From contig NC_063155.1 in NCBI RefSeq assembly GCF_020921035.1, positions 5,441,001 to 5,505,000 of the forward strand: a DNA stretch of 64,000 bases. The letters run 5' to 3'. Both the position numbers and the translations under genes were made by a program. The DNA is from Rhodamnia argentea (lineage: Eukaryota; Streptophyta; Magnoliopsida; Myrtales; Myrtaceae). Positions 11,288 to 22,648 of the stretch are shown piece by piece. The notes beneath the pieces are model-generated. The model saw only the letters and a list, made by a program, of their open reading frames with translations. It was not told the origin of the DNA and did no database searches. How positions within the stretch are numbered: position 1 is the stretch's first letter; each line of letters starts with the position of its first letter.

Positions 11288-13011
11288 AGCTCTCAACAGC
11301 TGCATTCCCGCCAAAGAACCCATGACCTAGAGGGCTATTTGCGACTATCCCAATGCCGAGTTCTCTGAAATTGAAAGACATGTAAAAACTGCCTCATTTC
11401 CTTGAGATATTGAAGGGACAATAATAAACATCATGAGGATAATTGGAGTAGACATGCAAAGTGGAATTACTTCGTCCTCGATTTCGCGAGTCCACGGAGA
11501 ATACTTCATGTGCACAGCTGTGATTAGATGAATAACATGAGCTCTCTTTATCGTATCGATGCTAGCTTCCGACGAACCAATGTACTTTATCTTCCCTTCC
11601 TCCACCAGCTTCTGGAGTTCTCCCATCCATCTTACCAATTGCAATTCATTTAGCTTAAACCAATTTTTCACATTGCAATTCTTGGAGAAAAATGTTCATA
11701 CGCTAGAAAGCAATGAGAAGAAACGCCATGATTTGATAGTGCTTACAGTATCCTCTATCGCCACTGTGGTGTCCACCCCATGCTGATAGTACAAGTCTAT
11801 GTAATCAACCCCGAGTCTCCTAAGATTGCCTTCACAGCATTCTCTTACATAATTAGGAGAACCTCTGATGGCAATTTGGCCCCCCGCCATCCTTTAAATG
11901 CCGAATTTCGTCGCTAACTGAATCTGATCTCACGGAAGCTCCTTCAGAGCCTGAGTGAGTAATCAATTCGGTCTCAGTAACGGGACAACCAGCAAAGAAA
12001 GTAGGCAACAACACACTGTACTAATAAGAGGTATCATCTCAGACTCAAAATGCCCGTTTCTTAACAATGTTCAGAGTCAAACTTATCACAAAGAGGTCAA
12101 GATATTAATGCATTGAAGCTAATTATAACAGGCATCACCTTCCCAATCACGATCTCATTGTCGCAAGGCTGACCATAAACATCCGCCGTATCAAAGAAGG
12201 TGATGCCCTTCTCGAATGCTCTCTTTATGAGTAAACATCCAGCTTCATGGGAAACAGGAGCGTTCAGGACACCAGAAAGCCCTGCGCATCCAAGGCCTAG
12301 TCTAGACACCTGCACAAGAATAGAGGATATCATGGATTTAGTATCCCTCTCTTTGAGTTACTTCAATCTCAAACCTCAAATCTGGTCTAGAAAAATAACA
12401 AAGAGTACCCCGAATTAAGAGCACACCAGAGCCAAGCTACTCTTGAACTGCTACGAGCCTGACTCAAACTCGACTCAATCATTTCAATTTTGAGGCATTC
12501 GAGTACTCAATTTATTTTTCAATTTCGTTACACCTTCAAAGCTCGCTTAGCTCTAAGTTCAAGCTCAGCCTGCGGTCTCATGTAAAATTCTAGCTTTTGG
12601 ACAGTCTGCTTCGAGCTTGAGGTTATTACCGAACACTTCATTGAGTCGAGCTTGAGCTTCAATCAAGCTCGGTCGAGCTTGAGTAGTAAACTGGGATGAC
12701 CCGACTTCGTTTGCACCCTTAATCAAAAACCCAGGTCACACTTATCATCCAATGCAAGGAGCCAAGGACTTTGGGCACTATGGTGCACTCTAAAGTTTCT
12801 AAACAGTCTCTCGGTCAAATGTCACAAAGAACAGGCACAATCTTTAGGGTTTGACACAAAAACTACTAATCTTGAAAACATGAAGACAAGAACTCAGTCA
12901 TCACTTGAACAAAGCCGGCTCACAAAGACCGAAGGAAGCAAAGATCGTTACCTCCAATCCCTGACTGCCCAATTTCACCCTGGGAATCTGAACTCGCTGC
13001 TTCTCCTCGAT
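11288..13011 (-). pseudogene. Aldo-keto reductase copy 1, truncated and mutated
   Basis: Paralogue of the intact AKR at 31.8-35.7 kb. Readable exons: 12952..13011 (exon 1), 12139..12309 (exon 2), 11747..11950 (exon 3), 11454..11626 (exon 4) and about 11288..11364 (part of exon 5). The first four match the intact gene in length exactly. Lesions: the start codon is ATC, exon 3 has TGA after ELP and a TAA further on, the acceptor before exon 4 is GG instead of AG, and the Tyr of the AYSPLG motif is Asn. Exon 5 runs into non-homologous sequence, and exons 6 and 7 are missing. An in-frame ATG upstream at 13161 would give a different N-terminus, but the exon 3 stops still end the frame. The catalytic Asp and Tyr region (FFDTADVYG) in exon 2 is kept. 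Confidence 0.88.
12425..12720. repeat. Dispersed repeat in AKR intron 1, shared by both AKR copies
   Basis: A block rich in gagcttgagctcg-type words with an edge reading aagggtgcaaacgaag (minus sense) lies in intron 1. A second copy lies at about 34985-35395 in the intact gene. Such sequence resembles common non-autonomous hAT-type repeats of plants, but I could not define clean inverted ends or a target duplication. Its presence in both paralogues means it predates the AKR duplication. Confidence 0.4.
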
Positions 13012-13555
13012 TTTCTTTGCTTTGTTTCTGTTTCTCTTCCTCTTAACGAAGATGGGTTGAAGATGAAGAGGTAGGAGGACAGATTTTTGAGCTCTGCCAC
13101 AATAGCTATCGTTGATGGTGACAGTGACATCTTCTTGTTTACTCTTTCTTTGTGGTGACAAGAAATTTCTGATTGGCTTGTACAGGGAACAAGTTGTTTA
13201 ATAGAAGGGTCGTCATCTTGAATCATTTGCCCAAGGATAACGGGCTGCAGATCTAATTGCTTTTTCCATAGTCCTGCTAACAGCCTAGGAATGAAAAACT
13301 GGAGTTGCAGGAGCGCCCCCCGCCCCCCCCCAACCCCCGATTGCAATCGGTATATATTTACCTCGGCTTAAAGTGATTTTCCGTTTGATCTCCCGGTTCA
13401 CCGCATCTACTAGAAGCATGCTCCATACAGTCCGACCCGACTAGACAAGAGTTTGTTAGCGGTGATCGGTAATTTTTCATCTCCTAATTCGAGCAAGAAT
13501 CAAATAATTAACTGCTTAAACATACCACACCTGATTTGCTCAACTATTGACCGTG

Positions 13556-14207
13556 GTGAGAAGTGTCAAAAAAGTTCTAAACCTATTGTATTAGTATCAA
13601 TTCAGTCATAAACTTTTTTTTTGTACCAATTCAGTCCTAAACCTTTTGTATTGATGTTAATTAAATCCTAAACCTTTTATTGGTGCTAATTTAGTCCTAA
13701 ATCTTCTGTATTGTTGCCAATTCAGTCTTAAATCTTTTATATTTATACCAATTGAGTTAATTCGGCCAATTTTGAACGAAAATCGTTGACGTGGACATCA
13801 ATTATCCTACATGGCACGGCTAGCGCTAACTTGGACATTTTTTTAATATTATTTTAATATTTTAAATAATTTTTTTGGTTCTTTTCAAAATTATTTTTTA
13901 AAAATATTTAAAATATTTAAAAAAATATCCACGTTAGCCCCAACTGTGCCACGTAGGATAATTGACGTCCATGCCGGTGATTTCCAATCAACATTGGCCC
14001 AATTGACTCAATTGGTATAAATGCAAAATTTTTAGAACTAAATTGGCACTATTGTAAAAGATTTAGGACTGAATTGGCACTAATTAAAGGTTTAGGACTT
14101 AATTTGCACCAATACAAAAGATTTATGACTAAATTGGCACCAAAAAAGGGTATATGACTGAATTAGCACTAATGCGATAGGTTTATGACTTTTTTGACAC
14201 TTTTTTC
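13556..14207. mobile_element. Mutator-like MITE with long inverted arms
   Basis: A 652-bp fold-back element. Its ends carry the inverted words AAGTGTCAAAAAAGT and ACTTTTTTGACACTT. Each arm is an array of an ~30-bp word related to caattcagtcctaaac and its complement, with an AT-rich centre. It is flanked by a perfect 10-bp repeat, ATTGACCGTG, at 13546-13555 and 14208-14217. The homologous flank of the intact AKR gene (about 37300-37330) has the empty site, attaaccgtt. It has no coding capacity. Long arms plus a 9-11 bp duplication indicate the Mutator superfamily. Confidence 0.8.
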
Positions 14208-14879
14208 ATTGACCGTGAGAAAGTGAAACTTTTTATCTATACCCAAATCTATTGGACCGAATTCATCAATGACCCTCAATTTTGTGAATCCTGAGAGTGC
14301 TAAGAAAAACTCAATCTCCAAATTCATCACGGGTGAGCAACACCAGGATGATGGATTCAACATAGCAACTTTTAGCACAAAGATGGGTTAAAGCTTGGAC
14401 CTTACGTAAGATTAAGTTGGTGACCACAGATCCCCTTTTTGAGACAAAGTCTACCTTAATCCATCTTGTAGGAAAACGGTCCTATTTCCTACCGTCATTA
14501 GAAAATTTTCCTCAAGAAGTTAAAAAGTCGCCGCCTCGTCGTGGAGGAATGAAAGATCACTTGCGCTAATTTAGAAAACTTAACTCGATCGAAACGGAGG
14601 ACATCAGAGGGAATTAAGGGAACTCCAATTTAAAACACTGACCTCGGTCGGATCACAAAGCCTAACTCGACAAACAGAACCGAAACAAGAGTTACGTCAG
14701 TGATATTAGGAGGAAAATTGCCCTCATAAGAACCGCCAAACTACCTAGCTTCAATTCTGGGGCTTCTTCATTTTGGGTCAAAGTATAGAATTTCAGGATA
14801 TGAGATTCACTCCCCCAATTCAATTGCATTAAATTACGGGAACAAGTACATATTTCAACATTTTTATGGCAATGCAGAC

Positions 14880-15487
14880 AAGCCAAACTAAGGACACTGT
14901 CGAACTGAATCGATCAGACTAAATCGAAAGTGCAATGATGATAATCGGTCACTCGTATCCAGTTCAGCCTGGAGAAACGGACACGACCAAGGCTGGCCAT
15001 CAAAATGATCAAGTTGAGTTGTTAGCAAAAGTAATTCAGTGTCCACAGAAAGATCAACTGAGAGTCTCCAAGCAACATTCACCGTGCACCGAATATTATC
15101 CTTCTCTGCAAGATACGCTGTTCGGACCGACAAGTTATGGTCCCTACTGTACCGTAGGTGGACCCCATTGTTGGACAACCGATGAAGTATTAGGTTGGCA
15201 CAAAGCACAGGCAAAGCATCTCCACCTTAAAACAGAACACCTCTGCTTGTTGAATCCCAACATTCAAGCATACATTACAGTTTTTATCACAAGAAGCTTG
15301 AAGAACGGAGGGAAATATTCTCATGATTTTTAAGGCCCCTAGTGATAAGACCGAAATGCGGATATCGACCACCGATCTCACACTTTCCACTGCAATATTC
15401 TCCTCGCAACATGTAGCGGAAATAAGAAAAGGATAAATGCCTCCATCGAGCAAATCCATGGTCAATCTTTTATCCATGCCGCGCGTT
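14880..15487. repeat. Detached copy of an AKR 3' flank
   Basis: From about 14880 to 15487 the sequence matches 31310-31761, the DNA just 3' of the intact AKR gene. Shared landmarks include gcaacattc-ccgtgcaccgaatattatc, aagaccgaaatgcggatatcg and caatcttttatc. The match stops exactly where the AKR stop codon would begin, and the CACTA transposon starts there. The rest of this AKR copy is absent on both sides. Together with the truncated copy at 11.3 kb and the intact copy at 31.8 kb it points to a longer AKR tandem that was later broken up. Between 14218 and 14880 there is only partial similarity to the 5' flank of the intact AKR gene and no gene. Confidence 0.7.
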
Positions 15488-16320
15488 CACTACAAAAAAA
15501 CACCGATTTAGCCACGAAATTTGCGACGTAAATTTTGGAAAAATTCGTCGCTAATCGATTTTGCGACGAAAATTGCGACAGAAAAATATTCGTGGCTAAT
15601 ACGGCGTCGCCAATTTGCGACGATACTTCTGACGAACAAATATCCGTCGCAAATGAGCGACGACATTGTTCGTCGCAAATTACCGACTCACTTTGCGATG
15701 GAGTACGTTTGTGGCAAATTAGCGACGAAAAATATAGTCGTCGCTAATTTAGCAACGAATTTTTTCCGTAACAAATTAGAGACGAACGGTTTAGTGACGA
15801 ACGTTGCGACGGAAAAATTCCATGGCAAATGAACGACGCACAAATGTGTCTGAAGGTGGCAACGAACTTAGCGACGAATTTTTTACCGTAGCAAATAATA
15901 TCTTTGCGACGAATTTTTTACGTAGCAACGTACCGACGAACTTGTTCGTCGCAAAGTTCGGCGACGACGTTGGCGAGGAATTGTTTTCATCGGTAATTAC
16001 GTTTCGCTCCCAATTTCGTCGCTAATGCCACATTACTGTTCAATTATTTAGCGACAAATATTGAAAAATTCGTCGCTATATTGCGACAAAAATTGGTGAC
16101 CGTCGCTATATTCGTGCAACGAACGTTGGGCATTTGCAAGGAAAAGTTGTGTAGGTACAATGATTTGTGACGAAAGTACCAGCGAAGTGGCTGAAATTAG
16201 TGACGACATAATTTTTTTTTTGCGACGAATTTTTGTTTATTCTTTAGAGATGAATTTTGCGACGGAAAAACGGACGACGAATTTAGCAACGACTAGGCAC
16301 GGGACGATTTTATAATTTGT
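15488..16320. repeat. Left subterminal repeat array of the CACTA element
   Basis: About 800 bp dense in gcgacgaa, ttcgtcgc and variants, often as inverted pairs. In En/Spm such subterminal motifs are the binding sites of TnpA. ORFs crossing the array are products of the repeats and not genes. Confidence 0.85.
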
Positions 16321-16643
16321 GATGATCGTATGGTAAAATAATTTTTTCATTCTTCGATTTTAAATGTAACTAAAAGCAAAATTAATTTCTAGAATTTATA
16401 TTTACCATTGAGTGAGCAAGTAATAAGACGTAAATATTCAAGGACAGATGTTATAGTCACCAAAAGAAGAAATTGTAACATCTTAATCCAAATAAATACC
16501 GATACAGTATATCTTTACATCTATATCATCAATAGAACTGGAAAATGATACAGTAATAGATTTTCCTAATAGAAATCCCGAAAAAAAGAACAGAGAGTGG
16601 AGGAAGCATGAAAAAGTGCAATCGATTATCCCTAGAACCTGAC

Positions 16644-17690
16644 CTTACTGAAAAGGATATCCTTATTGTTTATATGCATTATGCCATCCTCAAGTGTGCA
16701 CTTCCACCTGCTCTTCGTCCGTGTCACCTATCCACACAAAAACACAAACTGAAAACATAGTTTCTACCTGAACAAAATATGATAGGTCCAAGGCAGATCA
16801 TCATTGTCATCCTGAAGCAACTGTCATCTTGTCAAATTGAGCTAGAACTAGGTGCTGAGTATTTACCTCCTCTCCCTCATCTACATCATCCTCATCATCA
16901 TCATTTTCATTCAACGGTAGCTCATCTTCATCTTCATCGTCTCCAACATCATTATGAACTCCAATAGCAAGAGTAGGTGCCTGTAAGTCTGAAGAAAAAC
17001 AAGAGGGAGATCTTCTAAGTCTTCTAATACACTAGTGACACCAAAGGACTGGGTCACATGTCATGAACTTGCAAAAGTCGCAAATACCATTTGGAGCTGG
17101 TGTACTAGCAATGTTGTAATCTTCATTCACGACTCCTTGATAATTGTAAATCTGCATTGCGAAGAAAGAAAACACATCAGAAGGGAACCAACCAGTGAGA
17201 TTGCTCCGTATCGCCCTTTTTTCTCGCGAAAGTTGCTCATCTCAAATTGAATCAACCTTAAATGTAGGGCACGGTATGGATAACAACTTTTTTAAGTTGT
17301 TTATTTTTGTTTTTTGGTGGGGGCAGTGGAGAAGGGTGGTTATTTGGAATTTTAGCGCAGATCATGGTATACCCTTGCACCGTCTGAAGACTTCCTAAAA
17401 TGTGCAATTACATGTAGTTTATCAAGATATGTGTTCATCACATGGATCCTGAAGGCAACTACGGAACTTTCTGCCCACAGCATCAAAAAAGGAAACGCAT
17501 GAACAAGCAAAATTCAGAATTATATTATTAGAAAAAGCAGAAGAGAGGATCAAGCATTCAATTCTGTGTTCTAATATCTTAAATGTTACTCACATTGGGA
17601 GTAGAACGCATCTCGTCATAAGGAACAGGAGTTTGCCCATCTGCTTGAGGTATCTTTGACAGTGGCCTTCCCACATGTGCCAGCATTTAC
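16644..17690 (-). pseudogene. Captured 3' exons of the TFIIA large-subunit gene (TOA1/TFIIA-L)
   Basis: Four exons on the minus strand encode the C-terminal third of the TFIIA alpha/beta precursor, a general transcription factor that stabilises TBP on DNA. Exon from about 17690 to 17594: SKIPQADGQTPVPYDEM..STPN. Exon 17088..17151: IYNYQGVVNEDYNIASTPAP. Exon 16828..16988: the acidic run ELPLNENDDDEDDVDEGEE followed by TQHLVLAQFDK. Exon 16644..16727: VTRTKSRWKCTLEDGIMH then INNKDILF. Frames and phases join across the introns, so this is a genomic capture and not a cDNA copy. The donor after QFDK reads AT instead of GT. The final exon (usually ending GEFDF) and all N-terminal exons are missing, so the host protein cannot be made from here. 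It lies inside the CACTA element in the same orientation as its genes. Confidence 0.85.
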
Positions 17691-17699
17691 CTATTTCTG

Positions 17700-19560
17700 G
17701 TGTCTGTAGTGGATAGAATAGTCGTCTTCTCTGTGACCTGCAAGTTTACCGCACCTGAGTTAGCAAATATACAACTAAGCAAATTACAAAAGTTCGGAAA
17801 GAGATGCTGAAACTAAATCCACCAGGAAAAGGATCAAATATCCTGCAGCTGGTGCACAGTACATACGTTTGCCCAGGATAAAAAACTGAGCTTCAACACT
17901 TGAACTAGAAAACAATAACCAAACTTTAAACACCAGATGTACAAGTTTATACTCCCAAAACTCCCCCTGGTTCAAAATCATCTACCTCATTCGGTTATAA
18001 AAAGCATTCATAGAGACTATGAAGTATCAAGGCCTGAGAAAATGGCATTATAGCAACATAAAAGACCACATAAAATGTGTGCATGTCGCGCTAGCGTTAG
18101 TGATTCTCTGAGCCGGTCTAGATTTCCAATGCCTTGGGAAACTGAGCACACGTCAATAGTCACTTTCGTTGCTCAACATCTATATAGTGCAGCTTTGTTT
18201 TTTGCTAGAGCTTTAAACCACTAAAACAAAGAAACTACTTACAACAGCAACCAGCTAACTGATTCCATCAATTGCACATACAAAATCTGCTTTACTGAGA
18301 AGATCGTCTTATCTCTGTCTCAATCGACCGAGAGAATAAAGAAAGTGGAATAAGCAATTGGCCATATTCAGCAAAATAGAGCCGAAAATATCAGCCAAAC
18401 GAAATAACAATAAGTACACATACGTATTTTGAAAAGAATTAAAGATCACATACTAATAGAAATCCTAATAGAAATGATACAGTATTAGATTTTCCTAATA
18501 GAAATCCTGAAAGTAATGGAGAAAACACTCTCATCATTGCACATGACGAAATTAATTGAAGCATACCAAAGAACTCATAACATTTTAACCCAAAGCAAAT
18601 GCAACTGATACAATATATCTTGACATTACCCTTTGGTTACTCCATGTTAACTTGGTATTTATAACCCCACAGCCAATCTTCAAGAGATATCCGCAGCAGC
18701 TACTTTCTATAGAAGTCTTTCAACTCCATCCTCTGGAAAAAGGAAACAGAGAAGGTAAAGAAAAAGAAGATGCCGGTTAACGTTGTCTCCAGCATAATGG
18801 AAAGGGATACACCATAAGTAAATGGCTTATACAGCTCGATTAAATGTTTCATTAGCCATCACTAAATGGAAATGTAAAAATCAATGTAGGTTTTAGTAAA
18901 GATTTTTAACTAGCAGAATGGACTGACGAAAATAGCCGTACATACTAATAGAGACAACTACAACATCATTTAGCAAATCAATGAAGATAAGAAAAATTTT
19001 AAAAAATGAAACAGGCTAAAACATTCTTACCTTGTCAACTCCAGTTCCTCTTATGCTAGAAATCTGCACAGATGATGAGATATCTCAGGAAAAAAAAGCT
19101 AACAAAACTACATATTTACCATGTCATTGGCATTTGGCAAAATAGAGGTGTGAACCCTGACCAATGATCACTCAATTTAGAGAAAGCAAGTCATTGGATC
19201 TGTCTATGAATGGAAAAGGGATGCTTCGGATTGGGACAGCGAACATAATACCTCCAAATTCTACACTAACAGATTGTTGTGCATTGCTTGAGAGAGCAGT
19301 GAGTAAGTTGGATCAGTAGCCTCTGCATCTGCATCAAGAGCATATAACATGAGCAGTTGCATCCTTTAGCAAGCACAAAATTAAGCGAGCATAGTCTCTC
19401 CGACAATGCATATCTAAGCTAATCTGCGATTCAATGCATGCAACCAAATAAGTAGCTGTGCACATTACTAATAAAAATCAATAAAGCTATAGACAGCTGC
19501 AAAAACTGTTCTAACCTGACTGCCAAACAAAAAAGAAGCCATGATGTCGGCAAACATGTT
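17700..19560. other. CACTA interior between captured TFIIA exons and the second transposase gene
   Basis: No gene I can name. A block near 18460-18620 repeats words from 16470-16600 (gatacagta-tagattttcctaatagaaatcc), so part of this region was duplicated. A minus-strand stretch around 19260-19370 reads as a short open peptide (LDADAEATDPTYSLLSQA) that could be a further captured exon; I do not recognise it. Confidence 0.35.
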
Positions 19561-19562
19561 GT

Positions 19563-21234
19563 TTATGGAATTAACTCACGGAGAAGATCCTCAGCATCAA
19601 TGTCATCATCATTGCGCCGCTCCTCGTCGTGCCGATGACCTATTTCATTACCTGGAGGTGCAGGAGGAACCTCAGCCGGATTTATGTTGAGGGTTTGCAA
19701 GACCATTGCCATTTGAGCCTGCAGAGATCTGATTTGGTCATCCTTCTGTGACAATCGTTCTTCTTGCCGTTTCATTTGTTCGTCTTTCTCTGCAAGCAAA
19801 AGTGTCGGTCGGCTCACTTGTTGTGCCGTTGCCTCATCCAGTCGTCTCCTCCTTGAAGCAGCCGCATTGGAGGATGAACTTCCACCATCCTTTCCAACCA
19901 ATTCCCTTGACAAGTTCCCCCACCCATATATTTTTCCTCGCTTGACCCCACCCGACGCCTCCAACCATATTGTCGTATTGTCGGCTGCCACCTCGGACGC
20001 AGCCCCACCATCACCGCCACCACCCGCACTCATTAAAAGCTCATCATATTTTTCCTATATCAACAAAAATATTGCAAGCATTCATGGTTTTGATTGTACT
20101 TTCCATAAAGTGAAAAGTATAACCTCACATACCTTAACAGATTTCGCTCGGTCGCCAACCCATGTCTTATCTTTCTTTTGGAAAACACGTTCGAATGTGG
20201 CTGTATACGTCGGTTCAGTCCCCAAATCATGTGCCTACAAAATTGAAACATAAATGAGTAATTGAATTAAATTAACTTACAACATGTTTAAAAAACTTAC
20301 CAATCTTTTTCTATGCTCCCCAATGTTGATAGAACCTCCAGCATATGTTGCAGATGCAGAAGACCCTTCACTCGAACTGGAAGCTCGATTCTTGGCATTT
20401 TGTGCACTCCTTTGCTTCATTTTTTCACCTTCCCAAGTTCTATTCATTTCAGTCCAATCTTCACCGGTAATAAAGTGTGGCTTCACCTTTTTTGTCTTTG
20501 CTTTATTCATCACATTGCGGATGTGATCACCGGCTTTTTTCTTAAATATTCTTCTAATTTCATGCTCTTGCAATTCATCCCAGCTGAATTTCCTCTGTAA
20601 TCAAGAGCAAAACAACTTGCTTTATTTACGCCCAACTTAGTTTTTCAGAAAATTCAAACAAACTTACCTTGAACTCACTCCACCACAACTCTTTCACTTC
20701 TTCTGGCGCGCTACCGTAACTAATCCACGGGCCTCTCCAATAGTTATTCACTATTTTATTAAGTTCCCGCACGACCTCCGTAGCATCTTCAAATCTTTAA
20801 ACAAGGACAATTCAGTTAAATCCATATCTAACACCCAAACGATTCCCTAAATATTACATTTACTTAAAATATTGAAGTACTTACGAGTCTCCCTGCGGGC
20901 ATATGACACGCCGGCTATCTTGTGTAGCTAAGCTCTCCCGATCATTCGATTGTTCCACAGGAGAAGGTGGAACTGAGGCAGATGGAGGAGTCGCATGTAG
21001 AGATAGAGGGCGAGATGAAAGGGAAGGGGAAGATTGCTGGGATGGGGACGGGGACGAGGACGAACAAGGGGAAGACGAATGGGAAGGGGCTCCTCGGCTT
21101 CCTTGTGAAAATGCACCACGCATGTCACCTCCACGTCTATAATACTGACAAATAGAAATGTTAGAGAAATATCAGAAAAAATACACAACAGTTTATTCGG
21201 GACACATAATGACGTACATCACGAAGCTTACCAT
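19563..21234 (-). CDS. CACTA second gene: plant transposase Ptta/En/Spm (Transposase_24) family
   Basis: Predicted 425-aa protein from six exons: 21232..21234 (start codon only), 20885..21144, 20668..20794, 20301..20594, 20133..20234 and 19563..20054. All joins are GT-AG and in phase. Order of parts: a YYRRGGDM start, a Ser/Pro-rich segment (about 15-85), a conserved core with NNYWRGPWISYGSAPE, ELWWSEFK, the basic RRIFKKKAGDHIRNV and GEDWTEM, then YTAVFERVF and DKTWVGDRAKSV, and a C-terminal coiled coil with repeated KDEQ/KDDQ words. This is the usual partner gene of Tnp2 in plant CACTA elements. By analogy with TnpA it may bind the subterminal motif; that role is inferred. The ATG falls exactly at an exon end; an alternative start is Met at 21123. 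No break seen. Confidence 0.8.
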
Positions 21235-22092
21235 TTTGGTTCGGAGAGCACGCGAGAAACTTGAGAAATCGAAAGAATCAATGGTTGTATCTGATAAGGA
21301 AATGAATAGTTAGTTAATCGTAATGTTCCTTTGCATATGTGGAGCTTTCGCTGCACATAACTATCGACATTACTCCTCCAACATCAACACTCCTTTAACA
21401 CACACAAGCACCAACTACCAAGCTATACCAACATGGTCTTAATCTGAGTTAGTAGAAGCAACACAAAAGAAATGCATAGACCGAAACCCCGATGGTCTTA
21501 ATCTGAGTTACCATAAGCAATGCAAAAGAAAGTGGCATACTGTCCTCATCCAACTCAAGCAGAGACGCAAGCGGAGGAGGGTAATACCTTGAGGCGACGA
21601 GCAAAGGCGAGAGCGGGGTTTGGAGAATAAACAAAATGGCCAATTTGATCCTGAAAGAGGAAAATTAATGGTATGAACAGACGTTGTGCTAGCTATTTGA
21701 CGAGCAAACAATTAGTGAAATAGTAATGATTCCTTTGAAGACTCAATTTTCACAAGATGGAGTAGTGTGGATAGGAAAAAAGATGAGGTCGGTTTAATGT
21801 GACGAGTGCATATACCATGGACAGAGCTGCCGTACATCAGAATTCACAGCACAAGCTTCATCATCATACCACAACCCGCGAGTTAAGGAAAAGTATTTGC
21901 CGTTTAGATATCCCACCCAGAAAGTTCATGCCAAAATGCAATCCCGACCATAGACAACCTATTCGGGAGAAACATATTACCTCAGCCTACATGCCCTCTT
22001 TGCAATCAAGATGCGGGAACAACTCGTTCTTGCTTTGTCCTTGGTCAGATTCGGTCCGGGACTAAACCTTCGCTACAAATCAAAATTTCAAG

Positions 22093-22560
22093 TCAATGGG
22101 GAGCAAGGATTTGGCCTTTTGGCTGCAATCTTACAGTACCCACTCGACAAACCCACCTTCCCTTGACAATGTGGCTTGCGTTCGTTTGACACCAACTCCC
22201 AAATCCCGCTACCCTAGTGCAATCGGAACACATACTCAGAAATTTTGCAAGATGGAATGCCAAAAAAGGGTGACACCCACTCGGAGATCGGAGACTCACC
22301 TCAACGCTGGACTCCACCGAAAGACAGAAACTTTTTGACGGAGCGAGCACCGGAGCTATAGCCAAATTAGCGGGTGACTCGACGTGAACGCCCGTCGATG
22401 GTTTGGCCAGATCGGTTCCAGCGGCTCCTGCTCTCGAAGTCCAAGCTCTAACACTTGTTGAAGTACACTCTCTCCACACGGCCAAACCGGAGCGGGAGAG
22501 GGACGCTACACCCCACACTCAGGCTAAGACCGCGAGCGGGAGGCGTCGAGCGAGAAGGAT
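22093..22560 (-). promoter_or_regulatory. GC-rich leader upstream of the second CACTA gene
   Basis: About 450 bp clearly richer in G+C and CpG than its surroundings, between the internal motif array and the second transposase gene. A possible donor (GAGGTGAGTC) lies near 22300. En/Spm elements have a GC-rich first-exon control region near the promoter, and this could be the equivalent. A 141-codon ORF through it has no recognisable domain. Confidence 0.35.
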
Positions 22561-22648
22561 GTAAGTGGACGCATTGGGGCGATTAGGGTTCTTCTCCACA
22601 CGGCAAAACAAGAAGAGGCATTTCGGTGATGAAGTTATTAGTATTTGT

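Noticed and set aside
13012-13161. N-terminal extension that would rescue the start of AKR copy 1
   Set aside because: An in-frame ATG exists, but exon 3 still contains two stops, an acceptor is lost and exons 6-7 are missing.
15521-16025. Overlapping plus-strand ORFs of 70-103 codons at the left CACTA end
   Set aside because: They run through the subterminal repeat array; the repeated ATK/ATN words come from the gcgacgaa motif and not from a protein family.
22093-22518. 141-codon minus-strand ORF in the CACTA element
   Set aside because: No domain recognised, and it lies in a GC-rich leader where stops are rare by composition; kept only as a possible control region.
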